Shown here one piece after another: positions 26,282 to 34,961 of a stretch of 64,000 nucleotides of DNA (positions are counted from its first letter, which is position 1; every line of letters begins with the position of its first letter). The stretch covers positions 2,480,001 to 2,544,000 of the forward strand of contig CBDDLH010000016.1 of assembly GCA_965230565.1 (NCBI GenBank). The letters are read 5' to 3'. The notes below the pieces were generated by a model. It saw only the letters and a program-made list of their open reading frames with translations, ran no database searches and was not told the origin of the DNA. The stretch is from BCD1 sp965230565. GTDB taxonomy: Bacteria > Bacteroidota > Bacteroidia > Chitinophagales > Saprospiraceae. The position numbers and the translations under genes are program-made.

Positions 26282-26404
26282 TTGTTCAGGTCTTTATGGT
26301 TAAGAACATAAATATCGTCAGCAGGGTTTGATGAGGCTACACTAAAACAGGATCAACTGTCTCGGAAATTACCTTTCCTGCGGAAAGGTGCTCACTATGT
26401 GAGC

Positions 26405-26741
26405 GTTTGAGGCTCGCAGGCTCGCTGCTTGATATTGTTTCACATAGTTTCATATGGTTTGATGTGAGTATGTGGATAAATTTAGTTTTAATGAAACCCC
26501 ACAACATCACATAATTTATTAACCACAGAGCCTGTCCCGTACCAAAGGTCGGGAGGACACGGAGAAGGCACGGGGAACTCAGAGCTCTCTATATAACCAC
26601 TTGAACCATTTGAAACCAGTTCTGCCCTACTAAATGGTTTATCATTTTTATTCCTCCAAACCACATCAAACTACATGAAACGCGAGCCTGCGAGCCTCAA
26701 ACCACGAACGAAGTGAGCCTGAAACAGCGAGCCTGCGAGCC
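26405..26741. repeat. MITE-like element with 21-bp perfect terminal inverted repeats
   Basis: GTTTGAGGCTCGCAGGCTCGC at 26405-26425 is the exact reverse complement of 26682-26702. Subterminal TTTGATGTG/CACATCAAA words extend the arms inward. The centre contains TTAACCACAGAGCCTGTCC and GGACACGGAGAAGGCACGG, and TTGAACCATTTGAAACCAG. A partial extra copy of the end (GAAACAGCGAGCCTGCGAGCC) continues to 26741. It occupies most of the 481-base gap between the Crp/Fnr and lpdA genes. No coding capacity. Confidence 0.75.
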
Positions 26742-26762
26742 CAAAGATCGACCTTCAGTCGA

Positions 26763-28160
26763 TTAAATATGTATCGGTCTGTTATCCGTCGCCGCCAGTG
26801 CTGCCTCTTTCACGGCTTCCGTGAATGTCGGATGTGCGTGGCTCATTCGGGAGATATCTTCGGCAGAGGCTCTGAATTCCATGGCTACCACGGCTTCTGC
26901 AATGATATCCGCCACCCGTGCTCCTACCATATGCACGCCCAGTACTTCATCGGTTTCTTTATCGGCCAGGATTTTTACCATACCTTCCACATCCGTACTT
27001 GCACGGGCGCGCCCAAGGGCTTTGAATGGAAACTTTCCTGATTTATACGCCACACCGGCTTCTTTTAATTCATCTTCAGTTTTACCAACGCCAGCCACCT
27101 CCGGCCAGGTATATACCACTCCCGGGATAAGATTGTAATTGATATGCGGCTTCTGTCCGGAAATATATTCTGCCACGTAGGTTCCTTCCTCTTCTGCCTT
27201 GTGAGCCAACATGGCTCCCCTGATAACATCACCAATAGCAAAGATTCCGGGAACATTGGTCTCCAGATGTTCATTGACCTCGATCCGGCCTTTGTCATCC
27301 ATAGCCACCCCAACGTTTTCAAGGCCGAGGTTATCTGTATAAGGTCTGCGTCCGATCGCAACCAGGCAGTAGTCTGCATTAATTGTAAAAGTATCTTCCG
27401 AATCACGTTTCTGGACACCAACCGTTACACTCTTTTTATTTACCTTAACGGAAGAAACCATATGTTTGAGGTGAAACTTAAGTCCCTGTTTTTTCAAGGC
27501 TCGGAACAATTCTTTTGAGCAATCCTTATCCATACCGGGAATGATACTGTCAAGATATTCGACCACTTCCACCTCGGTTCCCAACCTGGCATAAACAGAT
27601 CCTAATTCCAGGCCGATGACTCCTCCACCTACGATAACCATACTTTTGGGCACTTCCTGAAGGTTGAGTGCTTCCGTAGAGGTAATCACCCGGTTTTTAT
27701 CATAATTAAAACTATCTGGTGTAATAGGCTTTGATCCTGTAGCAATGATGATCTTATTGGTTTCAATGACCTTCTCTTCCTCTCCTGCTACCTTGATTTT
27801 ATTGGGACCAACGATAGTTCCATGACCATGAAAAACCTCGATCTTGTTCTTTTTCATCAGAAAGTTAATGCCCTGAGTTGTCTGTGCAACCACTTCATCC
27901 TTTCTTTTGATCATTTGAGGCAGGTCCACTTTCAGTCCTTTGACTTCAATGCCGTGCAAGGCAAATTTGTCCTTGGCATTATGGTAATGCTCTGAGGAAT
28001 CCAAAAGTGCTTTGGAAGGGATACAGCCTACATTGAGGCAGGTTCCTCCCAGGGTGTCATATTTTTCAATGAGGGCTGTTTTTAGCCCAAGTTGAGCTGC
28101 TCTGATGGCTGCTACATAGCCCCCCGGGCCAGATCCGATTACGGTTAAATCAAAGGTCAT
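26763..28160 (-). CDS. lpdA: Dihydrolipoyl dehydrogenase
   Basis: A 465-residue FAD enzyme (E3) that reoxidises dihydrolipoamide with NAD+ in 2-oxo-acid dehydrogenase and glycine cleavage complexes. FAD site IGSGPGGYVAAIRA, redox disulfide GGTCLNVGCIPSK, NAD site IVGGGVIGLELGSVYARLG and the C-terminal catalytic HAHPTFTEA are all present. Length normal. It begins eight bases after the PSP1 gene, so both are in one leftward transcript with holB. Confidence 0.96.
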   Translation of the reverse strand: MTFDLTVIGSGPGGYVAAIRAAQLGLKTALIEKYDTLGGTCLNVGCIPSKALLDSSEHYHNAKDKFALHGIEVKGLKVDLPQMIKRKDEVVAQTTQGINFLMKKNKIEVFHGHGTIVGPNKIKVAGEEEKVIETNKIIIATGSKPITPDSFNYDKNRVITSTEALNLQEVPKSMVIVGGGVIGLELGSVYARLGTEVEVVEYLDSIIPGMDKDCSKELFRALKKQGLKFHLKHMVSSVKVNKKSVTVGVQKRDSEDTFTINADYCLVAIGRRPYTDNLGLENVGVAMDDKGRIEVNEHLETNVPGIFAIGDVIRGAMLAHKAEEEGTYVAEYISGQKPHINYNLIPGVVYTWPEVAGVGKTEDELKEAGVAYKSGKFPFKALGRARASTDVEGMVKILADKETDEVLGVHMVGARVADIIAEAVVAMEFRASAEDISRMSHAHPTFTEAVKEAALAATDNRPIHI

Positions 28161-28168
28161 TGTCTATT

Positions 28169-29488
28169 TTACTTCTTGTTGTTTTTATTTTTATTCTGTT
28201 TGTTCCTGTTAGGGCCACGCCTGTTACGGCCCTGGTTGCCCTTGCCGCTCTTGTTTTGTGGAGAATCCTTTTGCTGACCGGGAGGTTTATTGGTTTCCTT
28301 CTTTTCACCACCTTCTGTTTTTTTCTGTGGAGGTTTATTTCTATTTTTTCCTCCTTGGGAATTACCCCGGTTACGATCTCTTCTACCTCCTCTGCCTCTT
28401 CTGTTCCCGCGAGAACGTCTTTTCTTTTTCTCTGCCGGTAATTCAATAACACCTGTTACATCATCTTCAAAATCAACTTCATCCTCTTCTCCCACGGGAG
28501 ACACGTAATGCATAGCACTGAGGTCGAGAGGTTTATTACCCGATTTGTTCATTTCGAGAATCTCCTTAACGGTTTCCACCTTAAGTCCGAAAATCCGTCC
28601 TCTGCCCTGCCCTTTTTCATTGCGGTAGGCATAATACATCAACTGCTTGAAGATATCTGTTTTTACCAACACGGCGAGACCTCCCTCGGTTTGAATCTTT
28701 TCGGCATTTTTTGGAAAATGTGAAAGGGCATCCATATAAGTATCCAACTCGTAATTGAGGCAGCATTTCAAACGCCCGCATTGACCGGAAAGTTTGGCCT
28801 GGTTAATTGCAAGATTTTGATACCGGGCTGCTGCGGTGGAAACAGATTTGAAATTAGTCAGCCAGGTAGAACAACATAATTCCCGGCCACAGGATCCAAC
28901 GCCACCGATGCGGGAAGATTCTTGTCGGGCACCAATTTGCCTCATCTCGATCTTAACCTTGAATTCCCGGGCATAATGGCGAATAAGCTCCCTGAAATCC
29001 ACGCGACCATCAGCCGTGTAATAAAAAGTGGCTTTCCGCCCATCAGCCTGGTATTCCACATCTCCGATCTTCATGTCAAGATCAAGCGTCCTGGCAATTA
29101 CTCGGGACCGGATCATGGTCTGCATTTCCCTGGCACGAAATTCCTTTTGACGTTCGATGTCCCTCTCTGTAGCGATACGTAAAATCTTATGTACCACCTT
29201 TTCTTCAGACACCCTTTTTTTAGACATCTGCAAACGTACCAATTCACCGGAAAGGGAAATCCTTCCCATATCATAGCCGTTTTTAGATTCAACGACAACC
29301 TCGTCTCCGGTGACAGCATTTATAAAATCCTGATTATGGAAAAATCCTTTTCTGGCTCCGTCTTTAAAACTTACTTCGACAATGTTAAACGGCAAAGGGT
29401 CGTCAATATGCATGGCGCTGAGCCAATCGTAAGTATTTAATCTGTTACATCCCCCGTTGCTCTTGGAGGCACATCCGTTACATGACAT
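28169..29488 (-). CDS. PSP1-domain (YaaT/RicT-like) protein with long basic tail
   Basis: A 439-residue protein. It starts MSCNGCASKSNGGCN, and the core (about 50-330) matches the PSP1 family, with cysteine motifs GSCGRELCCSTWL and SGQCGRLKCCLNYELD as in RicT/YaaT, which binds 4Fe-4S with partners and influences RNase Y in Bacillus. Residues after about 355 are a low-complexity tail of Lys, Arg, Asn, Gln and Gly (KKKRRSRGNRRGRGGRRDRN and similar), likely to bind RNA. Next to holB, a conserved Bacteroidota arrangement. Cellular role in this phylum is not established. Confidence 0.85.
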   Translation of the reverse strand: MSCNGCASKSNGGCNRLNTYDWLSAMHIDDPLPFNIVEVSFKDGARKGFFHNQDFINAVTGDEVVVESKNGYDMGRISLSGELVRLQMSKKRVSEEKVVHKILRIATERDIERQKEFRAREMQTMIRSRVIARTLDLDMKIGDVEYQADGRKATFYYTADGRVDFRELIRHYAREFKVKIEMRQIGARQESSRIGGVGSCGRELCCSTWLTNFKSVSTAAARYQNLAINQAKLSGQCGRLKCCLNYELDTYMDALSHFPKNAEKIQTEGGLAVLVKTDIFKQLMYYAYRNEKGQGRGRIFGLKVETVKEILEMNKSGNKPLDLSAMHYVSPVGEEDEVDFEDDVTGVIELPAEKKKRRSRGNRRGRGGRRDRNRGNSQGGKNRNKPPQKKTEGGEKKETNKPPGQQKDSPQNKSGKGNQGRNRRGPNRNKQNKNKNNKK

Positions 29489-29587
29489 CTCTAATATATA
29501 TTTTGAAGAACTACGGACAAAACAACCGGCTATCGATGATCGATAATTGGTCGTTCCGTTTATCCGTGTTCTGGTTGAGTTCTGAGG

Positions 29588-30700
29588 CTACTGCCTTCGC
29601 TTCAAAATCCTGTTCACCTCAATGGAAGCACTCAGAAATAAAACTTTCGGGTTAGCATTTCTTTCCACATAATAAGCTTGTTCCGAAAGCAGGTTTACTA
29701 TTTTTTCAATTTGGTCGAATTCTATTAAGGGCATTAGTTTTTTGGCTGTTTCCAGCTCGGTGCCCTGTAATCTGACAATCGCCGTATCTGTCATTTTGAG
29801 CACCAGGTATTCCCTGAGGAAATGCAACGCATACTGGATGAACTGCTTTTGGTTTTCCCGACCAAGAGTTGCTATTTTTTCAGCCCAGTTTACCAGTTTT
29901 ACGCCATTGCCCTGATAACATAACCGCAACCAGTCCAGAAAGAGCCCGGCATGATCATTCTGTTTGCTACGGGCAAATTTCAACGCTTCATTATAATTTC
30001 CATCAGACAGCTGGGCAGCTGTGGTAGCAATGGATTGATCTACATTTTCCAGTGCCTTCAGGGCTTCAATAATGGCTTCGTCAGCAAGTCCGTTGACCTT
30101 GACGATCTGGCAGCGGGACAGGATGGTATTCAAAATAAGTTCCTGGTTTTCCGCTACGAGCACAAAAAGCGTTTGCTCGGGTGGTTCCTCAATCAGTTTA
30201 AGCAATCGGTTACCTTCCTTGCCCAGGTATTCCGGCAACCACATGATCAGGATCTTGCGGTTGGTGGTAAAAGTTTTCAGGCTCAGTTTGTGAATGATAT
30301 TCACACACTCCTGTTTATTGATATTACCCTGTTTATTTTCCGCCCCAATACGTTGGAGCCATTCATTGACATCCATGTATGGGTTTTCCAGCAAAGCTTC
30401 GCGCCACTGCGACAAAAAAGCATCGCTGGTGACGTTTGTACCTACGGTTGGAAATGAAAAATGCAAATCCGGATGGATGAGTTTTTCCACTTTTGAACAC
30501 TCGGCACATTCACCGCATGCCTCCTCTTCCGAAGGGTTACTGCAAAGAACATATTGTGCCAGAGCCAATGCCAATGCCAGTTTACCACTTCCTCCGGGTC
30601 CAAGGAATAATAACGCATGCGGAAGGCGATCAGCAGCCACCATTTGATGGAGATCATCTTTAACCGCGTACTGTCCTATTACCTCAGCAAACCGCATCAA
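29588..30700 (-). CDS. holB: DNA polymerase III delta-prime subunit
   Basis: A 370-residue clamp-loader ATPase-family subunit. Walker A-like LGPGGSGKLALA is near residue 35, the zinc module CGECAECSKVEKLIHPDL follows, and the LLKLIEEPPEQTLFVLVAEN and LSRCQIVKVNGL blocks are typical of delta-prime. It would load the beta clamp with the gamma/tau and delta subunits. Translation may begin at the first or second ATG (30700 or 30697). It heads the leftward holB-PSP1-lpdA unit. Confidence 0.9.
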   Translation of the reverse strand: MMRFAEVIGQYAVKDDLHQMVAADRLPHALLFLGPGGSGKLALALALAQYVLCSNPSEEEACGECAECSKVEKLIHPDLHFSFPTVGTNVTSDAFLSQWREALLENPYMDVNEWLQRIGAENKQGNINKQECVNIIHKLSLKTFTTNRKILIMWLPEYLGKEGNRLLKLIEEPPEQTLFVLVAENQELILNTILSRCQIVKVNGLADEAIIEALKALENVDQSIATTAAQLSDGNYNEALKFARSKQNDHAGLFLDWLRLCYQGNGVKLVNWAEKIATLGRENQKQFIQYALHFLREYLVLKMTDTAIVRLQGTELETAKKLMPLIEFDQIEKIVNLLSEQAYYVERNANPKVLFLSASIEVNRILKRRQ

Positions 30701-31066
30701 TCAATTTTTTTACCGCTGATTTAAAGTAACTAAAAGGGGCAGGAAAATATGAATGAGAAAATAAGGAAGGTGTGAAAAGCAACCATTAAAAAAAGGTAAC
30801 GGGCAAACAAACAACGCACCTGTCATATTGCTAATCACATAAGAATGAATTATTTATAATTAAAGCTACCGGTGATAAAACCTTTTTCCGGCTAATATGT
30901 ATATAAAATATTCAATTGCAAACTCCATTAAATCTTCTCAACAACTTCCCACTACTTATTCAAATGTAAATTTAAGCAACTTGTCGGGAAGAACAAAGAA
31001 AATGGATTGAAATGGTGGGGTGTGAAAACTTTTTCATAGTTTTGAATTCCGAAAAGCAGAACATTC
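30701..31066. other. 366-base intergenic region between divergent genes
   Basis: AT-rich, with no repeat of the families found elsewhere and no supportable gene. TAGTTTTG at 31037-31044 is a good -7 element for the polyprenyl synthase gene, although no -33 partner at the right distance is seen. Confidence 0.5.
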
Positions 31067-32041
31067 ATGGCCAAGTCGTTGAAGGAAATTAAACAACCTA
31101 TTGAGGCAGAGTTAAAACAGTTTGAAACTCACTTTCGGGAAGCGATGCGTAGTCCGGTTCCTTTACTGGATAGAATTACCTACTACATCGTTCGCCGCAA
31201 AGGCAAACAGGTTCGTCCCATCTTCGTTTTCCTCGCGGCCAAGATCTGCGGAGAGATTTCAGAATCCACCTTCCGGGCAGCTTCCTTAGTTGAATTATTG
31301 CATACTGCTACCCTTGTTCACGATGATGTCGTTGATGACTCTTTCGAACGACGGGGATTTTTCTCCATCAATGCCCTTTGGAAAAACAAGATTGCTGTTC
31401 TGGTAGGAGATTACTTCTTTTCACAAGGTATGTTGCTGGCTTTAAAACATAAGGAATACCGGCAACTGGATATCGTTTCCTCCGCCGTTAAAGCTATGAG
31501 CGAAGGAGAATTGTTACAGATTGAGAAAGCCCGTCGACTCGACATTACCGAAGAAGTTTATTACGATATTATCAGGAACAAGACGGCTTCCCTTATCGCC
31601 TCTGCCTGTAGTGCCGGAGCTGCCTCTGCCACTAACGACGATGCAGTAATTGAGCTGATGAGATTGTTCGGTGAAAAACTGGGGATCGCCTTCCAGATCC
31701 GGGATGACCTCTTTGATTTCGGGTCAGAAGATGTTGGAAAACCACTCGGCATTGACATCAAGGAAAAGAAAATGACCTTGCCCCTCATCTATGCCCTTCA
31801 GCACGCTACCAAGAAAGATCGCAGACGAATCATAAATATTATAAAAAACCACTCCGAGAACACCGAAAAAGTGAAGGAAGTCATTAATTTTGTGCGACAA
31901 AGCGGGGGGCTCGAATATTCACGCAAAGCCATGAATGACTATCGGGACCAGGCCTTTCAATTATTGAACACTTTTCCGGAAACCACAGCCCGGGAATCCC
32001 TCAAGGATCTCGTTGCTTTTATCACCGACAGGAAGAGGTAA
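31067..32041 (+). CDS. Long-chain trans-polyprenyl diphosphate synthase
   Basis: A 324-residue prenyltransferase condensing isopentenyl diphosphate units. The first aspartate-rich motif is HDDVVDD (about residue 86) and the second DDLFDFG; GIDIKEKKMTLPLIYAL follows. The residues just before the first motif (ELLHTATL) are small, which favours long products, so a menaquinone side-chain synthase (hepta- or octaprenyl) is most likely in this phylum; product length is inference. It runs rightward and alone. Confidence 0.9.
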   Translation: MAKSLKEIKQPIEAELKQFETHFREAMRSPVPLLDRITYYIVRRKGKQVRPIFVFLAAKICGEISESTFRAASLVELLHTATLVHDDVVDDSFERRGFFSINALWKNKIAVLVGDYFFSQGMLLALKHKEYRQLDIVSSAVKAMSEGELLQIEKARRLDITEEVYYDIIRNKTASLIASACSAGAASATNDDAVIELMRLFGEKLGIAFQIRDDLFDFGSEDVGKPLGIDIKEKKMTLPLIYALQHATKKDRRRIINIIKNHSENTEKVKEVINFVRQSGGLEYSRKAMNDYRDQAFQLLNTFPETTARESLKDLVAFITDRKR

Positions 32042-32050
32042 TTTTCAAGG

Positions 32051-32254
32051 TCATTTTTTATGAGAATTTTGCTCCGTTGATTTTTGTTTTAGTTGTTTGA
32101 TTTCAGGAAAATTGGATAGTTGGAAAACCGGATAACTATCGAGGGACTTGTATAAATTATCTTCTGAAACCTGCAATTCCTTTGATATTATATCCAATAA
32201 TCCAGTCATCTGATCAATACCCTGTTTTGATATCGTTTCCCTTTTCTTTGACAT
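32051..32254 (-). CDS. Possible small hypothetical protein
   Basis: A 67-residue reading frame on the opposite strand that neatly fills the space between the polyprenyl synthase and prs. It begins MSKKRETISKQGIDQMTG and appears soluble, helical and charged, with a lysine-rich end. It has no recognisable domain. Support is only its fit to the gap and plausible composition; it could be spurious, and the prs promoter must lie within or just beside it. Confidence 0.35.
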   Translation of the reverse strand: MSKKRETISKQGIDQMTGLLDIISKELQVSEDNLYKSLDSYPVFQLSNFPEIKQLKQKSTEQNSHKK

Positions 32255-32290
32255 CTGATTTTATTAAACATACTTAATTATTTATTCAAC

Positions 32291-33223
32291 ATGACTGATG
32301 TAAAACTTTTTTCAGGAACCGCAACCAAATACCTTTCTGAAAAAATCGCTGACTTCCACGGGCAGGCCCTTGGAGACATTACCGTTAATTGTTTCAGCGA
32401 CGGGGAAATGCACCCCGTTATCAATGAATCTGTCAGGGGAAGTTATGTCTTTTTCATCCAGTCAACTTTCGCCCCGGCAGAAAACCTTTTAGAATTGCTG
32501 CTCATGATTGACGCAGCCAAAAGAGCTTCCGCAGGTTATATCACTGCCGTAATGCCTTACTACGGATATGCGCGTCAGGACAGAAAAGACAAACCCAGGG
32601 TTCCTATCTCTGCCAAACTGGTGGCCAGCCTGCTGAAAGCTGCGGGTGTTAACCGCGTCATGACCATGGACTTCCACGCCGACCAGATACAGGGATTCTT
32701 CAATATCCCGGTGGATCACCTCAAAAGTGAGGCCATTTTCATGCCTTACCTCAAAAAGCAAAAGCTGGACAACGTCATTTTCGCTTCCCCGGATGTAGGA
32801 GGTGTTAAAAGAGCAAGAACATACGCACAGTACTTTGAAAAGAGCCTTGTTATCTGTGATAAATACCGTGAAAAAGCCAATGAAGTAGCGGGCATGACCG
32901 TCATTGGTGATGTCGAAGGAGCCGATGTGATCCTCGTGGATGACCTCATCGATACCGCCGGCACACTTTGTAAAGCAGCCGATGCCCTCATCGCAAAAGG
33001 TGCCAAAAGTGTACGCGCCATGTGTACCCACCCGGTACTCTCCGGCCCGGCTTACGAAAGGATCGAAGCTTCACAACTGACCGAGGTGATCGTTTGCGAT
33101 ACGCTTCCTTTGAAAAAAGATGTAAAAAAGATCAAGCAGCTCTCTACTGCCAAACTGTTTTCCAGAGCTATCCGTAATACTTATGAGAACAGGTCTATTT
33201 CGGCCTTGTTTGTGAAACCGTGA
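32291..33223 (+). CDS. prs: Ribose-phosphate pyrophosphokinase
   Basis: A 310-residue enzyme making PRPP from ribose 5-phosphate and ATP, for nucleotide, histidine and tryptophan synthesis. The PYYGYARQDRKDKPRVPISAK flexible loop region, MDFHADQIQGFF and the PRPP-binding VILVDDLIDTAGTL are intact. Length is normal. In many Bacteroidota the next gene is rplY (ribosomal protein L25/Ctc); here a 19-bp inverted repeat follows and rplY is absent. Confidence 0.97.
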   Translation: MTDVKLFSGTATKYLSEKIADFHGQALGDITVNCFSDGEMHPVINESVRGSYVFFIQSTFAPAENLLELLLMIDAAKRASAGYITAVMPYYGYARQDRKDKPRVPISAKLVASLLKAAGVNRVMTMDFHADQIQGFFNIPVDHLKSEAIFMPYLKKQKLDNVIFASPDVGGVKRARTYAQYFEKSLVICDKYREKANEVAGMTVIGDVEGADVILVDDLIDTAGTLCKAADALIAKGAKSVRAMCTHPVLSGPAYERIEASQLTEVIVCDTLPLKKDVKKIKQLSTAKLFSRAIRNTYENRSISALFVKP

Positions 33224-33224
33224 T

Positions 33225-33290
33225 TCAGTTCGCAGTCTGCAGTACACAGTCCTCAGTCTGTTGACTGTGTACTGCAGACTGAAGACTGAA
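33225..33290. terminator. Long inverted repeat after prs
   Basis: CAGTCTGCAGTACACAGTC at 33233-33251 pairs perfectly over 19 bp with 33263-33281; outside a three-base mismatch the arms continue as ATTCAGT and ACTGAAT. Two bases after the prs stop codon. No T run follows, so it may be a processing or 3'-end stabilising hairpin or a repeat element rather than a classical terminator. Confidence 0.65.
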
Positions 33291-33336
33291 TAAGACATTC
33301 TTCCCTTAACCTTTCCCCACGATATACCATTTATCT

Positions 33337-33506
33337 TATCTTTGCGTTTTAAATTCTGTCGCTAAAAACATTTTGGCGGCAGAATTTATCCCGCACATAT
33401 AAAAAAATTGGTTGTTGCTTTTTTTATATGTCGGGATTTATGTGGGAATCCATTCCCTATTGGATTTAAGTAATTTTATCCCTCGAACATATACAATTGC
33501 AAATAC
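33337..33506 (+). promoter_or_regulatory. -7 box and structured leader of the DUF6089 gene
   Basis: A perfect TATCTTTG -7 box (33337-33344) lies 163 bases before the start codon, so the leader would be about 155 bases. It holds two strong hairpins: 33351-33387 (AAATTCTGTCGCTAAAA with TTTTGGCGGCAGAATTT) and 33390-33435 (CCCGCACATATAAAAAAA with TTTTTTTATATGTCGGG, one bulge), then a small GGGAA-TTCCC hairpin. No known riboswitch class was recognised. Confidence 0.5.
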
Positions 33507-34352
33507 ATGGACTTTTCAATGATAAAAAATATTAAGACCGTTTTCCTTTTAACGGCCATCATCCTTCTCAGTCTGCCACTGACAGCTCAAAAGGGCTGGG
33601 AAGCAGGTCCTGGAGTAGGAGTTTCCCATTACTTTGGTGATCTCAACACCAACTTCAGGCTCAATAGGCCCGGTGCCGCAGGTAACCTGAATTTCCGTTA
33701 TAACTTCAATACGCGAATTTGTATGAAGTTTTCCGGTAATTACGCAAATCTTTCAGCTTATGATTCGGACTCCAGAAATATCTTCGAACAGGAACGCAAC
33801 CTGAGTTTTGAATCTGTGATTGTCGACGGATCTTTCCAGTTTGAGTTCAACTTCCTGCCCTATGTGCACGGTAGTGCTGACCAGTTTTTCACACCCTACC
33901 TTTTTGGAGGGCTTTCTGCATTCTATTATAACCCAAAAGCGGAATACCAGGGACAATTGTACGAACTTCGCCCATTGGGTACGGAAGGTCAGTTCAAAGG
34001 AGAAGAATACCTGCCGATGTCAGGAGCATGGCTTTATGGAATTGGTATGAAAGTGGACATCAATTATCAGTGGAGTGTGAATGTGGAATTGGGTGTTCGC
34101 TCAGCTTTCACCGATTACATCGATGATGTGAGTACGGTTTATCCGGACAATAAAGATCTTTTGAGAGATAAGGGAGAGATTGCCGCTGCTCTTTCTGACC
34201 GTACCCTCGGGGCAGATAGTCCGCTCAGCCGCACAGGACGCCAGCGGGGCAATGCCAACAATAACGACAATTATTCCATTTTCAGCGTGAGCATGATGTA
34301 TTACTTTGGTAGTATTCGGTGCCCGGATATTAGTAAGATCAGGCCGAAGTAG
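33507..34352 (+). CDS. DUF6089-type outer-membrane beta-barrel protein
   Basis: A 281-residue protein with a signal peptide (to about residue 28, PLTAQ). The mature part alternates in barrel strands with aromatic ends (VGVSHYFGDLNTNF, PYLFGGLSAFYYNP, FSVSMMYYFGSIRCP) and matches the Bacteroidota family recalled as DUF6089, members of which sit in the outer membrane. The start could also be the Met at residue 5. Its long hairpin-rich leader suggests control after transcription begins. Function unknown; possibly a structural or assembly-related porin-like protein. Confidence 0.78.
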   Translation: MDFSMIKNIKTVFLLTAIILLSLPLTAQKGWEAGPGVGVSHYFGDLNTNFRLNRPGAAGNLNFRYNFNTRICMKFSGNYANLSAYDSDSRNIFEQERNLSFESVIVDGSFQFEFNFLPYVHGSADQFFTPYLFGGLSAFYYNPKAEYQGQLYELRPLGTEGQFKGEEYLPMSGAWLYGIGMKVDINYQWSVNVELGVRSAFTDYIDDVSTVYPDNKDLLRDKGEIAAALSDRTLGADSPLSRTGRQRGNANNNDNYSIFSVSMMYYFGSIRCPDISKIRPK

Positions 34353-34406
34353 GGAGTGCAAAGTCCAAAATGCAGGGTGATGAGTGGAGAGTGATGATAT
34401 TGTAGA

Positions 34407-34653
34407 ACACGGATTTAGACGGGTTGAACGGATGGGGACGGAATTGTTGATTGGTTTTCCCTCCGACAAAACCTGCCCCGCACACAAAGTGTCGGGGGCA
34501 ACGCCTTCTGCCATCCCGCTATGGCATACGCAAAGGCATCGCCTTGGGAAAATTATTCAAGGTTTTGCCTTTGCGCAGAAATGCGGGGAGAAAAGGCGAT
34601 ACCTTGTCGACAGAAAATCAGCTTCAATCCGTTTAACCAGTCAAAATCCGTGT
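34407..34653. repeat. Long-armed inverted repeat element
   Basis: Left arm 34407-34433 (ACACGGATTTAGAC then GGGTTGAACGGAT) matches the reverse complement of 34627-34653 over 27 bases with four mismatches. Similar ACACGGATT-type palindromes are common in Bacteroidota genomes as I recall. The interior carries GCCCCGCACACAAAGTGTCGG and GGCATCGCCTT-type short palindromes also seen at 6470-6520. It is non-coding. Confidence 0.6.
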
Positions 34654-34786
34654 CCCATCCCTACTTTCCCCTTCAAAAAAACACTTTCCTACTCACTTAG
34701 AAAGTTTTTTCACTTTTAAACAATCTCCACACAACCAAACCCTTCTTTTTGCCGCCTTTAAAAGGTAACGTGCATAATTTAGCGGT

Positions 34787-34868
34787 AAAATGGAAAGTTG
34801 GAATTTGGAACATTGGGGAATTAAAACCTAAAAACCTCAATAGCCCACCTCTTCCAACATTCCATTTT
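34787..34868. repeat. Second inverted repeat in the 34353-34961 gap
   Basis: AAAATGGAAAGTTGGAA (34787-34803) pairs with TTCCAACATTCCATTTT (34852-34868) with one mismatch. Together with the element at 34407 it accounts for most of the 609-base gap; no gene is supported there. Confidence 0.55.
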
Positions 34869-34924
34869 TCCTTTTTATACACCTGCAAACATCCAACACA
34901 AACCATTTTTTTATCCATAACCTA

Positions 34925-34954
34925 TTGTCATTCACCTAAAAAAGCTTAAATTTG
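34925..34954 (+). promoter_or_regulatory. Consensus promoter of bamD-rpoZ, nearly leaderless
   Basis: TTG at 34925-34927, exactly 19 bases, then TAAATTTG at 34947-34954. The bamD ATG is at 34962, so transcription would start within about four bases of the start codon. Confidence 0.7.
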
Positions 34955-34961
34955 CGGGCTT

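Noticed and set aside
34384..34719. 111-codon rightward frame
   Set aside because: It spans the arms of an inverted repeat element and several short palindromes; no family resemblance.
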